Source: Lolium rigidum (taxonomy: Eukaryota > Streptophyta > Magnoliopsida > Poales > Poaceae). Taken from it: 64,000 nucleotides of DNA. The translations under genes and the position numbers were made by a program. The notes under the pieces are model-generated. The model worked only from the letters and a program-made list of their open reading frames with translations. It did not search any database and was not told the origin of the DNA. Within the stretch, counting starts at the first letter, position 1; every line of letters begins with the position of its first letter. This document shows positions 44,875 to 55,345 of the stretch, one piece after another. The stretch lies in the NCBI RefSeq assembly GCF_022539505.1, contig NC_061509.1, forward strand, positions 209,398,254 through 209,462,253, given 5' to 3'.

Positions 44875-44894
44875 CTCTCTCTCTCTCTCTCTCT
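44875..44894 (+). repeat. (CT)10 microsatellite
   Basis: Perfect CT run inside the MULE, followed by GATCGGGGCC. Confidence 0.9.
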
Positions 44895-44952
44895 GATCGG
44901 GGCCACCATCCTCTCTTTCTCTGTCGGCATTTAGGCATTATAAACTCTTTTA

Positions 44953-45510
44953 GGCATTACTTTTCACGCAAAAATGATAAACCATCACCAATTTCTTGTA
45001 GCCATTACTTTTCACGCTAAAAATGATAAACCGTCACCGATTTGTTGTGGCCATTACTTTTCACGCAAAAATTGATAAACTTTTCACGCAAAACTATGAT
45101 CATTAATTTGGTCAAACCAATATAGTTTATATGCCTAAAAAATTATAACATTGGATTCATATGCAAAAGAAGTTTCTAACGATATAATGTTTGTGATATA
45201 TATTTCATATTTTGTTGACCAAATTAATGGTCAAAGTTCTTCTCAAATCACGAAATGTGCTTATAAACCGGTATGGAGGGAGTAGCCATTACTTTTCACG
45301 CAAAAAATGATAAACCATCACCGATTTGTTGTAGGCATTACTTTTCACGCAAAAAATGATAAACCATCATTGATTTCTTGTAGCCATTACTTTTCACGCA
45401 AAAAATGATAAACCATCACTGATTTCTTGTAGCCATTACTTTTCACGCTAAAAATGATAAACCGTCACCAATTTCTTGTAGCCATTACTTTTCACGCTAA
45501 AAATGACAAA
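44953..45510 (+). repeat. Array of a ~49-bp repeat in the MULE
   Basis: Units open GCCATTACTTTTCACGC and continue AAAAATGATAAACC, then ATCACCGATTTGTTGTA. Copies begin near 44953, 45001, 45050, 45287, 45335, 45384, 45433 and 45481. Copies 3 and 4 are separated by a Stowaway-like insertion. Units differ by a few bases (CAC/CAT, TTCTT/TTGTT). Confidence 0.85.
45100..45284 (-). mobile_element. Stowaway-like MITE, truncated
   Basis: The right end reads GGTATGGAGGGAGTA; in reverse this is TACTCCCTCCATACCGG, the signature end of grass Stowaway (Tc1/Mariner) MITEs with the TA target. The interior (TTTGTTGACCAAATTAATGG, GATATATATTTCATATTTTG) is typical. The matching left terminal repeat is missing. 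It interrupts the 49-bp repeat array. Confidence 0.7.
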
Positions 45511-46761
45511 CGAAACAATCTATCTATCTTTGTATTTGAAGTTTGGGAGGGTTCACCATCTACTTATGTTAACTTTCGAGGTTTTGACCTGAAAATCAAC
45601 TAGGTATTATAAAGGGAAATAAAAGTTCAAAAAATTGTAAAAACGAAACAATCTACCTATCTTTGTATAGAAGATCATCTGTATGAAATTTGAGGTCATT
45701 TAGAGAAGGTCGAAAAAACCTAACTTGTTACAAAAGCTAGTTTCAGTGAGACCAAACGGCATGCGCTTAAGCAAAGTGATTTTTTCAAACATCTCCAAAT
45801 GAGCCCAAATTTGCCATACATGATGCCATACGTGTAACAACAAGGATTATCTAAAAAATTGTTAAAAACTTTTGTCGAACTATATAGCTCTATAAAAAAA
45901 CTCACCATTGTGCCAGTAAATTTAGTTATAAACTTTCGTATTTTACCTAACCTTCAACAGGAAACTTGTTTCAAATTCATTTTGGCATACAAGAAACAAA
46001 TCTCACCTTGATTCGAGCACCACAGCCTCCAAACGATACTGATGCCGATATCGGCATGGTCAGAATGGCTATGCTCGCCGCCACTGCTAGGTCACTGTCG
46101 GGATGCACCCTCAATCTCGTCCCCCCTTTCAATCACTGACACACCAGAGATACTGCCGAGGCCAATGCCGAACATACATGCTGATGACAATGCCGAACAT
46201 GCACGCCGCTGTGGGCATGGCGACGCCACCCTGCTATGCTGGACGCCACAGACCACCACGAGGTCTTTCCCTTCGCCACCACACTCCCCTAGCACCCATC
46301 TATACACGCCAGAAAGGAGAGACACTAGTTATCTCTACATTGCTCGCGTTCGTGTCCGACACCATCAGTCAAAGTGTTGAGGTAGTCGTCGATGTCCTTG
46401 ACCATTTCTTCTCTTCTTTGCATGGTTAAACGCGTCTAGTTCATATCTATCTAATGTGTCTAGTCTCACCTCATACAGTTCTTTGTGGACGTCGATCTCA
46501 TCTCGGCACCCTGTAGGCCACCTCCTCCATGCCATCGCTGTAGAGCTCCATTTAAAAATCTAATCCTACCCATGTATTTCCCCTGTGTCAATGTCATGGC
46601 CCCACTTGTCATTCGATATACCGAAGCCCCACTCATCCGCGTTTTGGTCAGGGATACGACAATCCTTACGGTCAAACAAAGGTGGATGGTCTGACGTGTC
46701 TTTGCGAGGTCTACGTGGCCCCATTAGTCAATAGATAACAGTCAAATAGTTGACCCGTCGG
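45511..46761. other. Right interior of the MULE
   Basis: No domain recognised. ORFs at 46042-46429 are His/Pro-rich with no family resemblance. The segment may be further captured genomic DNA. A short direct repeat AAACGAAACAATCTA(C/T)CTATCTTTGTAT occurs at about 45509 and 45642. Confidence 0.4.
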
Positions 46762-46886
46762 GCAAACGGCCGTTCCAGCACCTGTGAGGGTTTCAGACAA
46801 GGGCTTGCACAAAACTGAGGAAAAACTAAGCGGCTGGGGAAAACTATGCACAACTAAGGACCCGAGGGCACGGAAATAGAAATCCC
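46762..46886 (-). repeat. Right terminal inverted repeat of the MULE
   Basis: Inverted partner of 42024-42150, ending GAAATCCC at 46886. Confidence 0.85.
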
Positions 46887-46895
46887 ATTAGAAAA
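46887..46895. repeat. TSD of the MULE, right copy
   Basis: ATTAGAAAA, matching 42015-42023. Confidence 0.93.
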
Positions 46896-47608
46896 ACCTT
46901 GGCCAAAAATGGTTTTAATCATAGAGTAGCATCTCCCTATCACCCACAAACTAGTGGTCAAGTTGAATTGAGCAATAGGGAATTAAAGCTTCTATTGGAA
47001 AAAAGGTTAATAAAGCTAGATCTGATTGGCCAACTAAAATTATTGAAGCATTATGGGCTTATAGAACGGCTTTTAAAAATCCTATGGGAATGTCGCATTA
47101 TAGAATAGTCCATGGAAAAGCATGTTATTTACTTGTAGAGTTAGAACAGAAAGCTAGGTGGGTTGTTAAGCAACTTAATTTTGATTTTAAAACCTTGGGC
47201 GAGAAGAAAATCCTAGATATAAACTTATTGGATGAATGGAGAAACGAAGCTTATGAAAGTGCTAGGTTGTTTAAAGAAAAGCTTAAAATTTGGCATGACA
47301 ACGGGATAAAGAGGAAGGAATTCAAAGTAGGAGAACAAGTATTATTGTTCAACTATCATTTCAAGTTCTCTGCAGGCAAATTAGCATCCAAATAGCAGGG
47401 TCCATTAGTTGTGCAGGAGGTGTACCGCTCTAGTGCGATCCGTCTCCATGGAGATTACGAAGGTAAACCTCATGTTGTTAATGGACAACATCTTAAACAC
47501 TATATTGCAGGAGAAAAGTTCATAGGGAATGTGGAAGAGTTACATCTCCGGACTCCGGAAACTATCATCACCGAGAATTACCCTCTGCTAGGCACCGGAA
47601 ACCAATAA
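46896..47608 (+). pseudogene. Integrase core and C-terminus of W
   Basis: Continues from 42023: [20 protein letters not shown] and [15 protein letters not shown] (third catalytic residue region), then frame changes near 47000 and 47395. KACYLLVELEQKARWVVKQL, DEWRNEAYESARLFKEK, IHVVNGQ-type phrases and QHLKHYIAGEKF follow. It ends with TAA at 47606-47608. Disabled by the deletion, the MULE and frameshifts. Confidence 0.78.
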
Positions 47609-47964
47609 AAGTCGAGATCAGGTACATAGCCAGCTCAGAATCATTTCATATTTTAGGACAGTTAGTTTTTTGCCAAATAATGAGGTTTCGTGAAATATTT
47701 GGGCGAAACGGAGTCACGAGGGGGGAAAGACCCCATGGGGCATGCCACCCAAGGTCGTTTGCACCTCAGACTCCCTTTTTGCCTCGTTTTCGACTCAAAC
47801 TCTTGGTTTTTACCCAAGAAACCCGTCAATATATACCTCCCTCTGTTGATCTAATCTCGCATCAAGTATTTTTCGAGCAAACATTGTTTTCTACCCTATG
47901 TTTTAGATTTGTCTCAACCAAAATCTTAGCTATCTCTTCGGGAGACTCCTATCAATGCTCTTCC

Positions 47965-48483
47965 ATGCAAGAAGATGATGATGAGCTCGGTGGGATCAGA
48001 CCTACATCTATGTGGAGGAGGACAAGGAGGAGGGAACCCTTCGAAGATGAAGATGAAGAAGAGGAGGAGGAACAGAAGAAAGAAGAAGAAGAATAAGAAG
48101 AAGAGGATCACAAGCACATCACCAACGCTGAATTCAAGGGGAAGCTTCACCCCCCTCATATACCTCTTGTTGTAGTGAGGGTGGTGTCGCCTCCTAAGAA
48201 TTTTAGGCGCACTACTCGAATGAGTAATGGTGGAAAAACTCCAAGAAACTACGTTGCCTCCAGAAATCTTGCTGCTAATTTTCATCGCAGGGAAAAGGCA
48301 AAGGGGGAAGGATCAGCTCCAGAGTGGAAGCCTAGTAAAGGGAAATTATAAGAGAAGATTTGGGAGTACCTTGCCAAGAGTACTCGGGATTTCAAGAAAG
48401 CTTATAATCTCATGATGGCCTTGCTTCGGGATCTTCAAGAACTTCAAGATCCTAAGGAGCCGGAGAAGAAGAAAAAGAAATAA
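47965..48483 (+). pseudogene. Post-pol ORF of W
   Basis: Begins MQEDDDELGGIRPTSMWRRT, passes through an acidic Glu/Lys-rich stretch to a stop at 48096, then in another frame reads HKHITNAEFKGKLH and EWKPSKGKL, with TAA near 48350, and continues EKIWEYLAKSTRDFKKAYNL to TAA at 48481-48483. Highly charged, probably helical. It occupies the same place as the coiled-coil ORF of X. Function unknown; no env features seen. Confidence 0.5.
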
Positions 48484-49590
48484 GATCTTCATCAACACTC
48501 AAGCCTGGGGGAGTTATATCAAGTCTTTTATGCTTTTTAGTTTATCATATCACTTTTAGTTCGTCATCTTAGTTTGGTTTTTGCTTTCATCTAGTAGTTA
48601 TCAAGTCTCTCATAGTTTGGAAAGCTCTTAGAGCATTATCGTCTATCTTTGGTCAAGTGGTTTTTACTAAAATTTTAATATGGTGTCATCCATGATCCTT
48701 TGTATGGAGATTTATGGGTAACACTCATGCAGATGTGTTCCTTGTATTTAGAAATTTCAATCACATCTTATCTTGAACTTAATTAACTTGAGCATGTTGG
48801 ATAAGCATAGAATTTTGTAAGTATGGCTTGCAACAAAGGAACGATCCATGCAAGCAATACTAAACATAAGAAAAACAAAATATCTTGAAGTTGTGGTGGA
48901 GATGTGGTCTTGCAGAACAAATAGTTAGGAAGAAGAGAGGACAAGGAAGTATGAGATATTCTTGTGCTACTTGGTAATCAACGGGTAAAATGATTGTCAT
49001 GGATATTTCAATACATATGCTCAAACAAGTTTGTGAATGAAAAGATCAGCACCCGAGGATTCGGTTAGCCATGGAAAGTGAAAGACAAAGGTGGATGTAG
49101 AGCATATGACATGATTGAAATATCCATGAATAAGGTTTATACTGGTTACTAAGGGGCAAGACTATCCATTAAAGAAAAAAAAGAAAAATGTTTGGTAAAC
49201 ATCAAACTTCATGCTCATCTTGTCATTTAAAAATTCCTCTTCTTGTAACTAGTTGCTCTATGAGAGTTTATCTTCTGTACAAAGGCAGAGTAAAATAGAA
49301 ACAAAAGATGGTAAAAGGCCAATCATAGAAGCGATCTATAGTTATAGACACACATGAAAAATTGTTCAATTGTTCAACATGCAATGGTTATTCTTGTTTA
49401 AACGGTAAGAGGTAATTGCTAGAGTTTCTATTATGAAGTTCATGTTTGTATGATTGTTGGTTCCGAAATATTGCATTACAATTGAATATGCATAAGTTGA
49501 TGATGCAATTCTTGTATTTCTTTTATCAACCATAAGCTCATTGATGCATGATATGATCTATTCACTTATTTTCTTGGGGATGAGAAAAGG
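48484..49590 (+). other. Non-coding tail of W
   Basis: About 1.1 kb without a credible ORF before the polypurine tract, AT-rich. Comparable in position to the tails of A, B1, C and X. Confidence 0.5.
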
Positions 49591-49606
49591 TTTAAGCTTG
49601 GGGAGT
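49591..49606 (+). promoter_or_regulatory. Polypurine tract of W
   Basis: TTTAAGCTTGGGGAGT immediately before the LTR start TGATACGTGC. Confidence 0.75.
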
Positions 49607-51131
49607 TGATACGTGCATTTTGCGTCATCATTATTGCTACATATATATTTAGTTTTCATTGCTATTTGTTATCATACACCTTTATTTATGCATTTTTAGT
49701 TGATTTCCGGGCCTTTCCTACAAAGTCCCCTTCATTGGTATTTAATTCCTGGGAGGCAGAAAACCTCCTTTTTCGTATTTTATTTGTTTCAGGGCTTTCT
49801 AGATCACTAAAAATCAAGGCAAAAATACCTGATCCGTTTTTCAACCGGAGAAGGCCCATGAGCGAAAGAACCACGCGAGAGGGGCTACGAGGTGCAAACA
49901 AGAACAGGTGGCACGCCCTACCTGGTTGGGCACCCCACCCACCCTTGTTCGCACCTCGGACATTGTCTCGGCTCCGCCTTTATACCAGAGCCCCCGTTTC
50001 GCCAAAAAACAAAAGCCATATTTTCCCGAGATTTATTGAGGCAACGGAGGAGGCGAAAGTCCTCTCCTACTCCGAGAGAGGGAAGATCCTGCTGCACCGG
50101 TGCCTCCGGTGAAGGGGAAATTGACGCCATCGACATCCCCACTCCTGCTTGGCTTGGGAGGAGGCATCTCCATCAATATCTCCATCAGCACCATGATCAC
50201 CACCATCTCCATCTACGAGATCGACGCCATCCCCCTCATAGTTTGTGTTGAATTGAACCCCGGACATTGTTTCTAGTGCTATTGCATGTTTTTGATTGGT
50301 ACTTTGTCATTATTTGGTGAGGAGACTATACATTCATATTGTATTGTAATCATTGTGCCTCTGGTCCATATCATGTTTGACACTTGTGAGTAGTTCCCCA
50401 TGTTCCCGAGGGGATAGGATGATCTCGTTATGATTCTATATGATGTGCAATGAGTATTTGGTCAAGTTTTCTACCTTTTATGTTGTTCTATGATAGTTTT
50501 ATGCGACGTCAACTGCACATTACTTCACCTATATGGGCTCATAGGGCTAGACTTTAATGTAATGCATTAGTATTGGAAGGGACGGACTGGGAGAAACCAT
50601 TTTCCAATAATATGGGTTGCATTAGAGGGGTTTATGTCGGGGACCAATGATCTTATTGCTATGGTGGGACATTTATGTCTTAATGATTCATATACTTGCA
50701 CATGAAAATGGCTCTAAAACCATCATAAGAGGTGTGTTTGCACATATATATGGCTGCACCTAATATAGGCTCCGCCCCTAATTGAATAAAGCTTTACAAA
50801 ATATTTACCATGTTGTGTAGAACTCACATGCTAGTAAATCCATGCCGCCCTCGGGAACTTTAGTCTCATATAAGCACACACATTTGAGCTTGTCCTCTTG
50901 CTGCATAGAGGATTGGGAATTTCTCTCGTTAAGAGAATTTACTTATTTACTATTTTATTTCTGCACTTTATTTTTATCGCAAACTATAAACCCAAAAATA
51001 CCAAAACTGTTATTTTATTATTACTGCTTTCTTGTCGATTCTGGTAACCAATACCTCCAGCTCCTCGTGGGTTCGACAACCTTTCTTATTGAAAAGTACT
51101 ACAATATATCTCCGGCACTTGGGAGCCATCA
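49607..51131 (+). repeat. 3' LTR of W, intact
   Basis: 1.5-kb LTR, TGATACGTGCATTTTGC to GGGAGCCATCA, with TATA-like TTTATACC at 49979-49986. It serves as the uninterrupted reference for the two insertions in the 5' copy. Confidence 0.85.
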
Positions 51132-51584
51132 CGTGTGGCCCCGTTCTCCCTGCTGAGGACATCTTTTCTTGTAGCAGACAATGGCTAGAGGTGGTGCGGA
51201 GGTGGCGCATTGTGCATCTCGGCGGCATGGTTAAGCGGGGCCTTGGTGACGGACGTAGTGTGATGTACTCGCGCGGGGTGGAAGCATTGGAGGCGCCTTA
51301 ATGGCATTGAACAGAGGCCTGGCCCGGGATATGCGGATATATGCCTTGAAGCTAGACCATCGATTGATGTTGGTGAAATGTTCTGAAGCAAGAGCATGAG
51401 GCACTCACCAAGGGTATGCTACATCAGATGTGTGCTCCTTTTTTCCATAGGGCGATTCAGTAATGTCCCAGTAATTAGCTGGTGGGCCGTTCTTTGTGTT
51501 TTTAGGGCATGAGACCCTGATGGCAAGTTACTTCATCCATCGTCGGGTTTCTAGGTGTTTTCTAGTAGCTTTGGATTTCCATGT
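51132..51584. other. Unclassified DNA right of W
   Basis: GC-richer than its surroundings, no family recognised. W probably inserted here (TSD would be CGTGT at 51132-51136, partner off-window). The sequence CAGACAATGGCTAGAGGTGG onward has no sustained ORF. Confidence 0.4.
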
Positions 51585-51935
51585 TCTATATTGTTTTCAG
51601 CTATTTTCTAAACAATCCCCTCTCCACTGGATTTAACTTTGTCTGGCAGAAAACACCTCTTTTAGTGTTTTTGACTTTCCAGGAGCTACGGGACTCAAAA
51701 AAGGGCAAGGTCAGAGCCCACGCTTTGGAATTTTCGAGACGAACAAAATGAGCTAAAGTGGGACACTAGGATATCAATGTTATAGGATATAGGGCATGTG
51801 GCGTGCCCTCCCCTTTGGGCGCACCACATGGGCTCGTTTATCCATCGACTGTCCGATCAACCTCAATCTTGCTCCCACGGACTTCGTTTGACCTAAAACC
51901 CTTATATATGACCCCCAGGGTTTCCTCGAGGCTAG
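51585..51935 (+). repeat. Athila-like LTR fragment
   Basis: Contains GGCAGAAAACACCTC, a CAAGG...GGGACACTAGG section, GGCGTGCCC...GGGCGCACCAC and the TATA-like CTTATATATGACCC, in the same order as the W LTR (49750-49990) but clearly diverged. Cut on the right by Y at 51936. Confidence 0.5.
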
Positions 51936-53084
51936 TGTAACATCCCAGGATCTGGGGTTACAAAAAGAGAGGAAACAGATGTGTGCATTGCATTCATGCA
52001 TAGAAAATCCAGGGAAATTTCGCGCTTTCAAATAAAAAAAGGTCATAGTAACTGAAGTTTCACTTGAGTTGATGGAATTGAAGTAGATCATCAAGTCAAG
52101 TGCTATAAACCTCAATGTGACCTTTTCTAAAACCTTGTTTTTGGGTAGAGATGAATTGAACAATGTGTTAGATTAAATGGAACTAAAACCAACTCAACAA
52201 CACATTGATCAAGGATCAACCACTTGATGTTATAAAAGATCATAATATGGTATTCCTTGCAACCATATATGGATATAGATTAACCACCAAATAGAATCAT
52301 AAGAATGAATCAGGAAATCATTCCTTACTTATCTTTTCCATATCCTTTTTACTAAATAAATATCCCTACCATGAACCTCATGGTATTTCTTGAACTAAAC
52401 TCTTGAACTAAAACCAACACAAGATTATCATTAAAACCTAGAGATGGGAGAGGCCTATAATCATCAGATAGATAAGAATAAAACTCTAAGTTATTAACAC
52501 TTAAAAGTTAAGAAATTACCTTTGTGTTAAACCTAGTTCAATTCTAAACTAATTACCAAATATGGTAAAACCCAGGGTCTAAAATGCATAAAAGCCACAT
52601 ATTCTTATTTAAATCACAACTTATTAAATATATGGAATATCACAAAACTAAATTTGTTTACATTACGAATTATAGTTCAAACTATTTGAATAAAATTAAC
52701 TATGAGTATTTTGAAACTCATATGATCATGCCTTGGTGAAATCAAGCATCACCATTCAAAATTGGGGTATAATCTTATCTTTGACATTTTGATTCTAATT
52801 ATAATGTAAATACAATCACATATGATATAGTGACTCACCACAAGCATAAAATCATTCACAAGATATTTAGTAACAAAAGCCACTTGGCTATCCAAAAACA
52901 AATCACATGAGAGGATAATACACATGCCACATAGGATGAAAATATCTACATAGCTTGAATCCTAAGCTATGCCACCTCATGCTTAAAGGATTGTTATGGA
53001 TGAGAGCATGACAACCAAGCACCTTACTCATCAAATCAAAACAAGTGTCACCCACCTATGTGTCATGATACTAGAGCATGCCAA

Positions 53085-53089
53085 AGCCT
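53085..53089. repeat. TSD of B1, left copy
   Basis: AGCCT, repeated at 59552-59556. Confidence 0.93.
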
Positions 53090-54554
53090 TGATACGTCTC
53101 AAACGTATCTATAATTTCTTATGTTCCAGGCTTGTTTTATGACAATACCTACATGTTTTGTTCACACTTTATGATGATTTTATGCGTTTTCCGGAACTAA
53201 CCTATTAACGAGATGCCGAAGTGCCAGTTCCTGTTTTCTGCTGTTTTTGGTTCAAGAAATCCTAGTAAGGAAATATTCTCGGAATTGGACGAAATCAACG
53301 CCCAGCATCTTATTTTCCCCGGAAGGTTCCGGAGCACCGAAGAAGGGCCAGAGAGGAGCCAGGGGGGCCCACACGCCAGGGCGGCATGGCCAAGGGGTGG
53401 GGTGCGCCCCCCTATGGTGTGGCCCCAGCAAGGCCCCTCCGAGGCTGCCCTTCCGCCTACTTAAGGTCTTCGTCGCAAAAACCCTACACGGATAAGCCAC
53501 GATACGAGAAAAGTTCCAGAGCCGCCGCCATCGCGAAGCCAAGATTCGGGGGACAGAAGTCTCTGTTCCGGCACCCTGCCGGGACGGGGAATTGCCCCCG
53601 GAGTCATCTCCATCGACACCACCGCCATCTTCATCGCCATCGCTGTCTCCCATGATGAGGAGGGAGTAGTTCTCCCCGAGGTCGAGGGTTGTACCGTAGC
53701 TATGTGGTTCATCTCTCTCTCCCATGTGATCTTTATGTGATCATGAGCTTTGTGATCTAGTTGAATATCATATATGTGCTACTCTAGTGATGTTATTAAA
53801 GTACTCTATTCCTCCTCCATGATGTAATGTTGACAGTGTGTGCATCATGTAGTACTTGGCATAGGTTATGATTGTGATCTCTTATAGATTATGAAGTTAA
53901 TCATTACTATGATAGTATTGATGCGATCTATTCCCCCTTTCATAGCCTGACGGTGACAGTGTGCATGCTATGTTAGTACTCGGTATAATTGCAATGGTCT
54001 ATTATGCACTCTAAGGTTACTTAAATATGAACACCGAATGTTGTGGAGCTTGTTAACTCCGGCTTGAGGGAGCTCTTGTAGCCCTACACAATAAATGGTG
54101 TTTGTCATCCAACAAGAGAGTGTAGAGAAAGTAGTATTTGTTTATTCAGTTATGTGATCAATGTTGAGAGTGTCCACTAGTGAAAGTATGATCCCTAGGC
54201 CTTGTTTCCGAATATCGAAACTCCGTTTATTTATTGTTCTACTGCATGTTTACTTGCTGCCATATTTATTTCAGACTACCACTCATATTCATCCATATCA
54301 CTTGCATCTTACTATCTCTTCGCCGAACTAGTGCACCTATACATCTGACAAGTGTATTGGGTGTGTTGGGGACACAAGAGACTTCTTGTATCGTAATTGC
54401 GGGGTTGCTTGAGAGGGATATCTCTGTCCTCTACCTCCCCGAGTTCGATAAACCTTGGGTGATTCACTTAAGGGAAACTTGCTCGCTGTTCTACAAACCT
54501 CTGCTCTTGGAGGCCCAACACTGTCTACGGGAATAGAAGCGTGCGTAGACATCA
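53090..54554 (+). repeat. 5' LTR of B1
   Basis: TGATACGTCTCAAACG to CGTAGACATCA, 1465 bp. Differences from the 3' copy include ATCATATATG/ATCATCTATG and a 6-bp indel near 54278. Confidence 0.92.
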
Positions 54555-54564
54555 AGCTATTTTC

Positions 54565-54582
54565 TGGCGCCGTTGCCGGGGA
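54565..54582 (+). promoter_or_regulatory. Primer-binding site of B1
   Basis: TGGCGCCGTTGCCGGGGA, the complement of the plant tRNA-Asp 3' end, ten bases after the LTR. Confidence 0.9.
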
Positions 54583-54721
54583 GGTAAGGTAAAAGGTATT
54601 CACATCCTCCGACTACTAAGCTATTTCCTAGCATTGTTGCCAGTGTGTGAGTTCTCGAAGCTATTTCCTTTAGATCCTGCAATTGCTTCTTTTTGTTTCT
54701 TGTTTTCACTAGTTAGGCTTA

Positions 54722-55345
54722 ATGGAAAATAACAGTGATCTTTTTACTCTATTTCCTGAGTTAAGACATGGATTGTTTGATGCGAAAATTAAAAAACCTA
54801 TGGAATCTTATTTGCATGCTAGTAGCAATGATATTAGTATGAACGCTTCGAACACCATTGTTGCTAATGCTATGGAAGAATTTAAGCTTGGGGAAGCTGG
54901 TTTTGATGAGCATGATATTTTTAGTCCCCCAAGCATGGAGGAGAAATTTTACTTTGAAAATACTTTACCTCCTATATATGATGATTACAATGATGACTAT
55001 CATCCACCTACTATTGAGGAGAAAATTAATTATGATTATACTATGCCTCCTATATTTGATGATTACGGTGATAATGATAGCTACCTTGTTAAATTTGCTC
55101 CCACTACAATTAATAAGAATGACTATGCTTATGTTGGGAGTAGTAATTATTTTATGCTTGAGACTCATGATAAGAATGCTTTATGTGATAGTTATATTGT
55201 TGAGTTTGTTCATGATGCCACTGAAAGTTATTATGAGAGAGGGAAACATGGTTATATGCATCTTAATGATATTAAGTTTCCCCTCTTTATGTTGAGAATC
55301 TTGAAGTTGCGCTTGTGTTGCCTTCCTATGCTTATTGCATTATGA
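54722..55345 (+). CDS. Orphan ORF of B1
   Basis: A 207-codon open frame, the only ORF of the element, ATG 167 bp after the LTR. It starts MENNSDLFTLFPELRHGLFD, has tandem motifs ENTLPPIYDDYNDDY and DYTMPPIFDDYGDND (two related Pro-Pro-Ile-x-Asp-Asp-Tyr repeats) and ends with ALCDSYIVEFVHDATESYY, shared with the C ORF. It is strongly acidic, and no enzyme or zinc motif is visible. The position is that of gag, but the sequence does not resemble the gag of A. Function unknown. Confidence 0.7.
   Translation: MENNSDLFTLFPELRHGLFDAKIKKPMESYLHASSNDISMNASNTIVANAMEEFKLGEAGFDEHDIFSPPSMEEKFYFENTLPPIYDDYNDDYHPPTIEEKINYDYTMPPIFDDYGDNDSYLVKFAPTTINKNDYAYVGSSNYFMLETHDKNALCDSYIVEFVHDATESYYERGKHGYMHLNDIKFPLFMLRILKLRLCCLPMLIAL

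Larger units (their letters stand above)
42024..46886. mobile_element. Mutator-like element with captured gene (Pack-MULE)
   Basis: 4.86 kb with long terminal inverted repeats. The left end reads GGGCTTTCTATTTTCGTGCC; the right end in reverse reads GGGATTTCTATTTCCGTGCC. Similarity continues for about 100-130 bp (CTCGGGTCCTTAGTT, AGTTTTCCCCAG, AAGCCCTTGTCTGAAAC). It is flanked by the 9-bp TSD ATTAGAAAA. No MURA-type transposase is seen. The interior has a decayed DUF295/F-box-like gene on the minus strand with an intron, a (CT)n run, an array of a ~49-bp repeat and a Stowaway fragment. Captured host sequence between MULE ends defines a Pack-MULE. Confidence 0.9.
26648..51131 (+). mobile_element. 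Element W: Athila-like retrotransposon, deleted and nested
   Basis: Its 5' LTR is split into 26648-27069 and 41061-41962 by element G, and its first ~170 bp lie left of X. The interior begins abruptly in the integrase core, is interrupted by a MULE (42024-46886), continues with integrase, a post-pol ORF, a tail and a polypurine tract, and ends in a complete 3' LTR (49607-51131). Comparison of the two LTRs places both G and X precisely. The gag, protease, reverse transcriptase and first half of integrase are gone. Confidence 0.82.

Noticed and set aside
44953..45510. CRISPR-like array
   Set aside because: Repeats are head to tail without unique spacers of constant size, and the genome is a plant nuclear genome.
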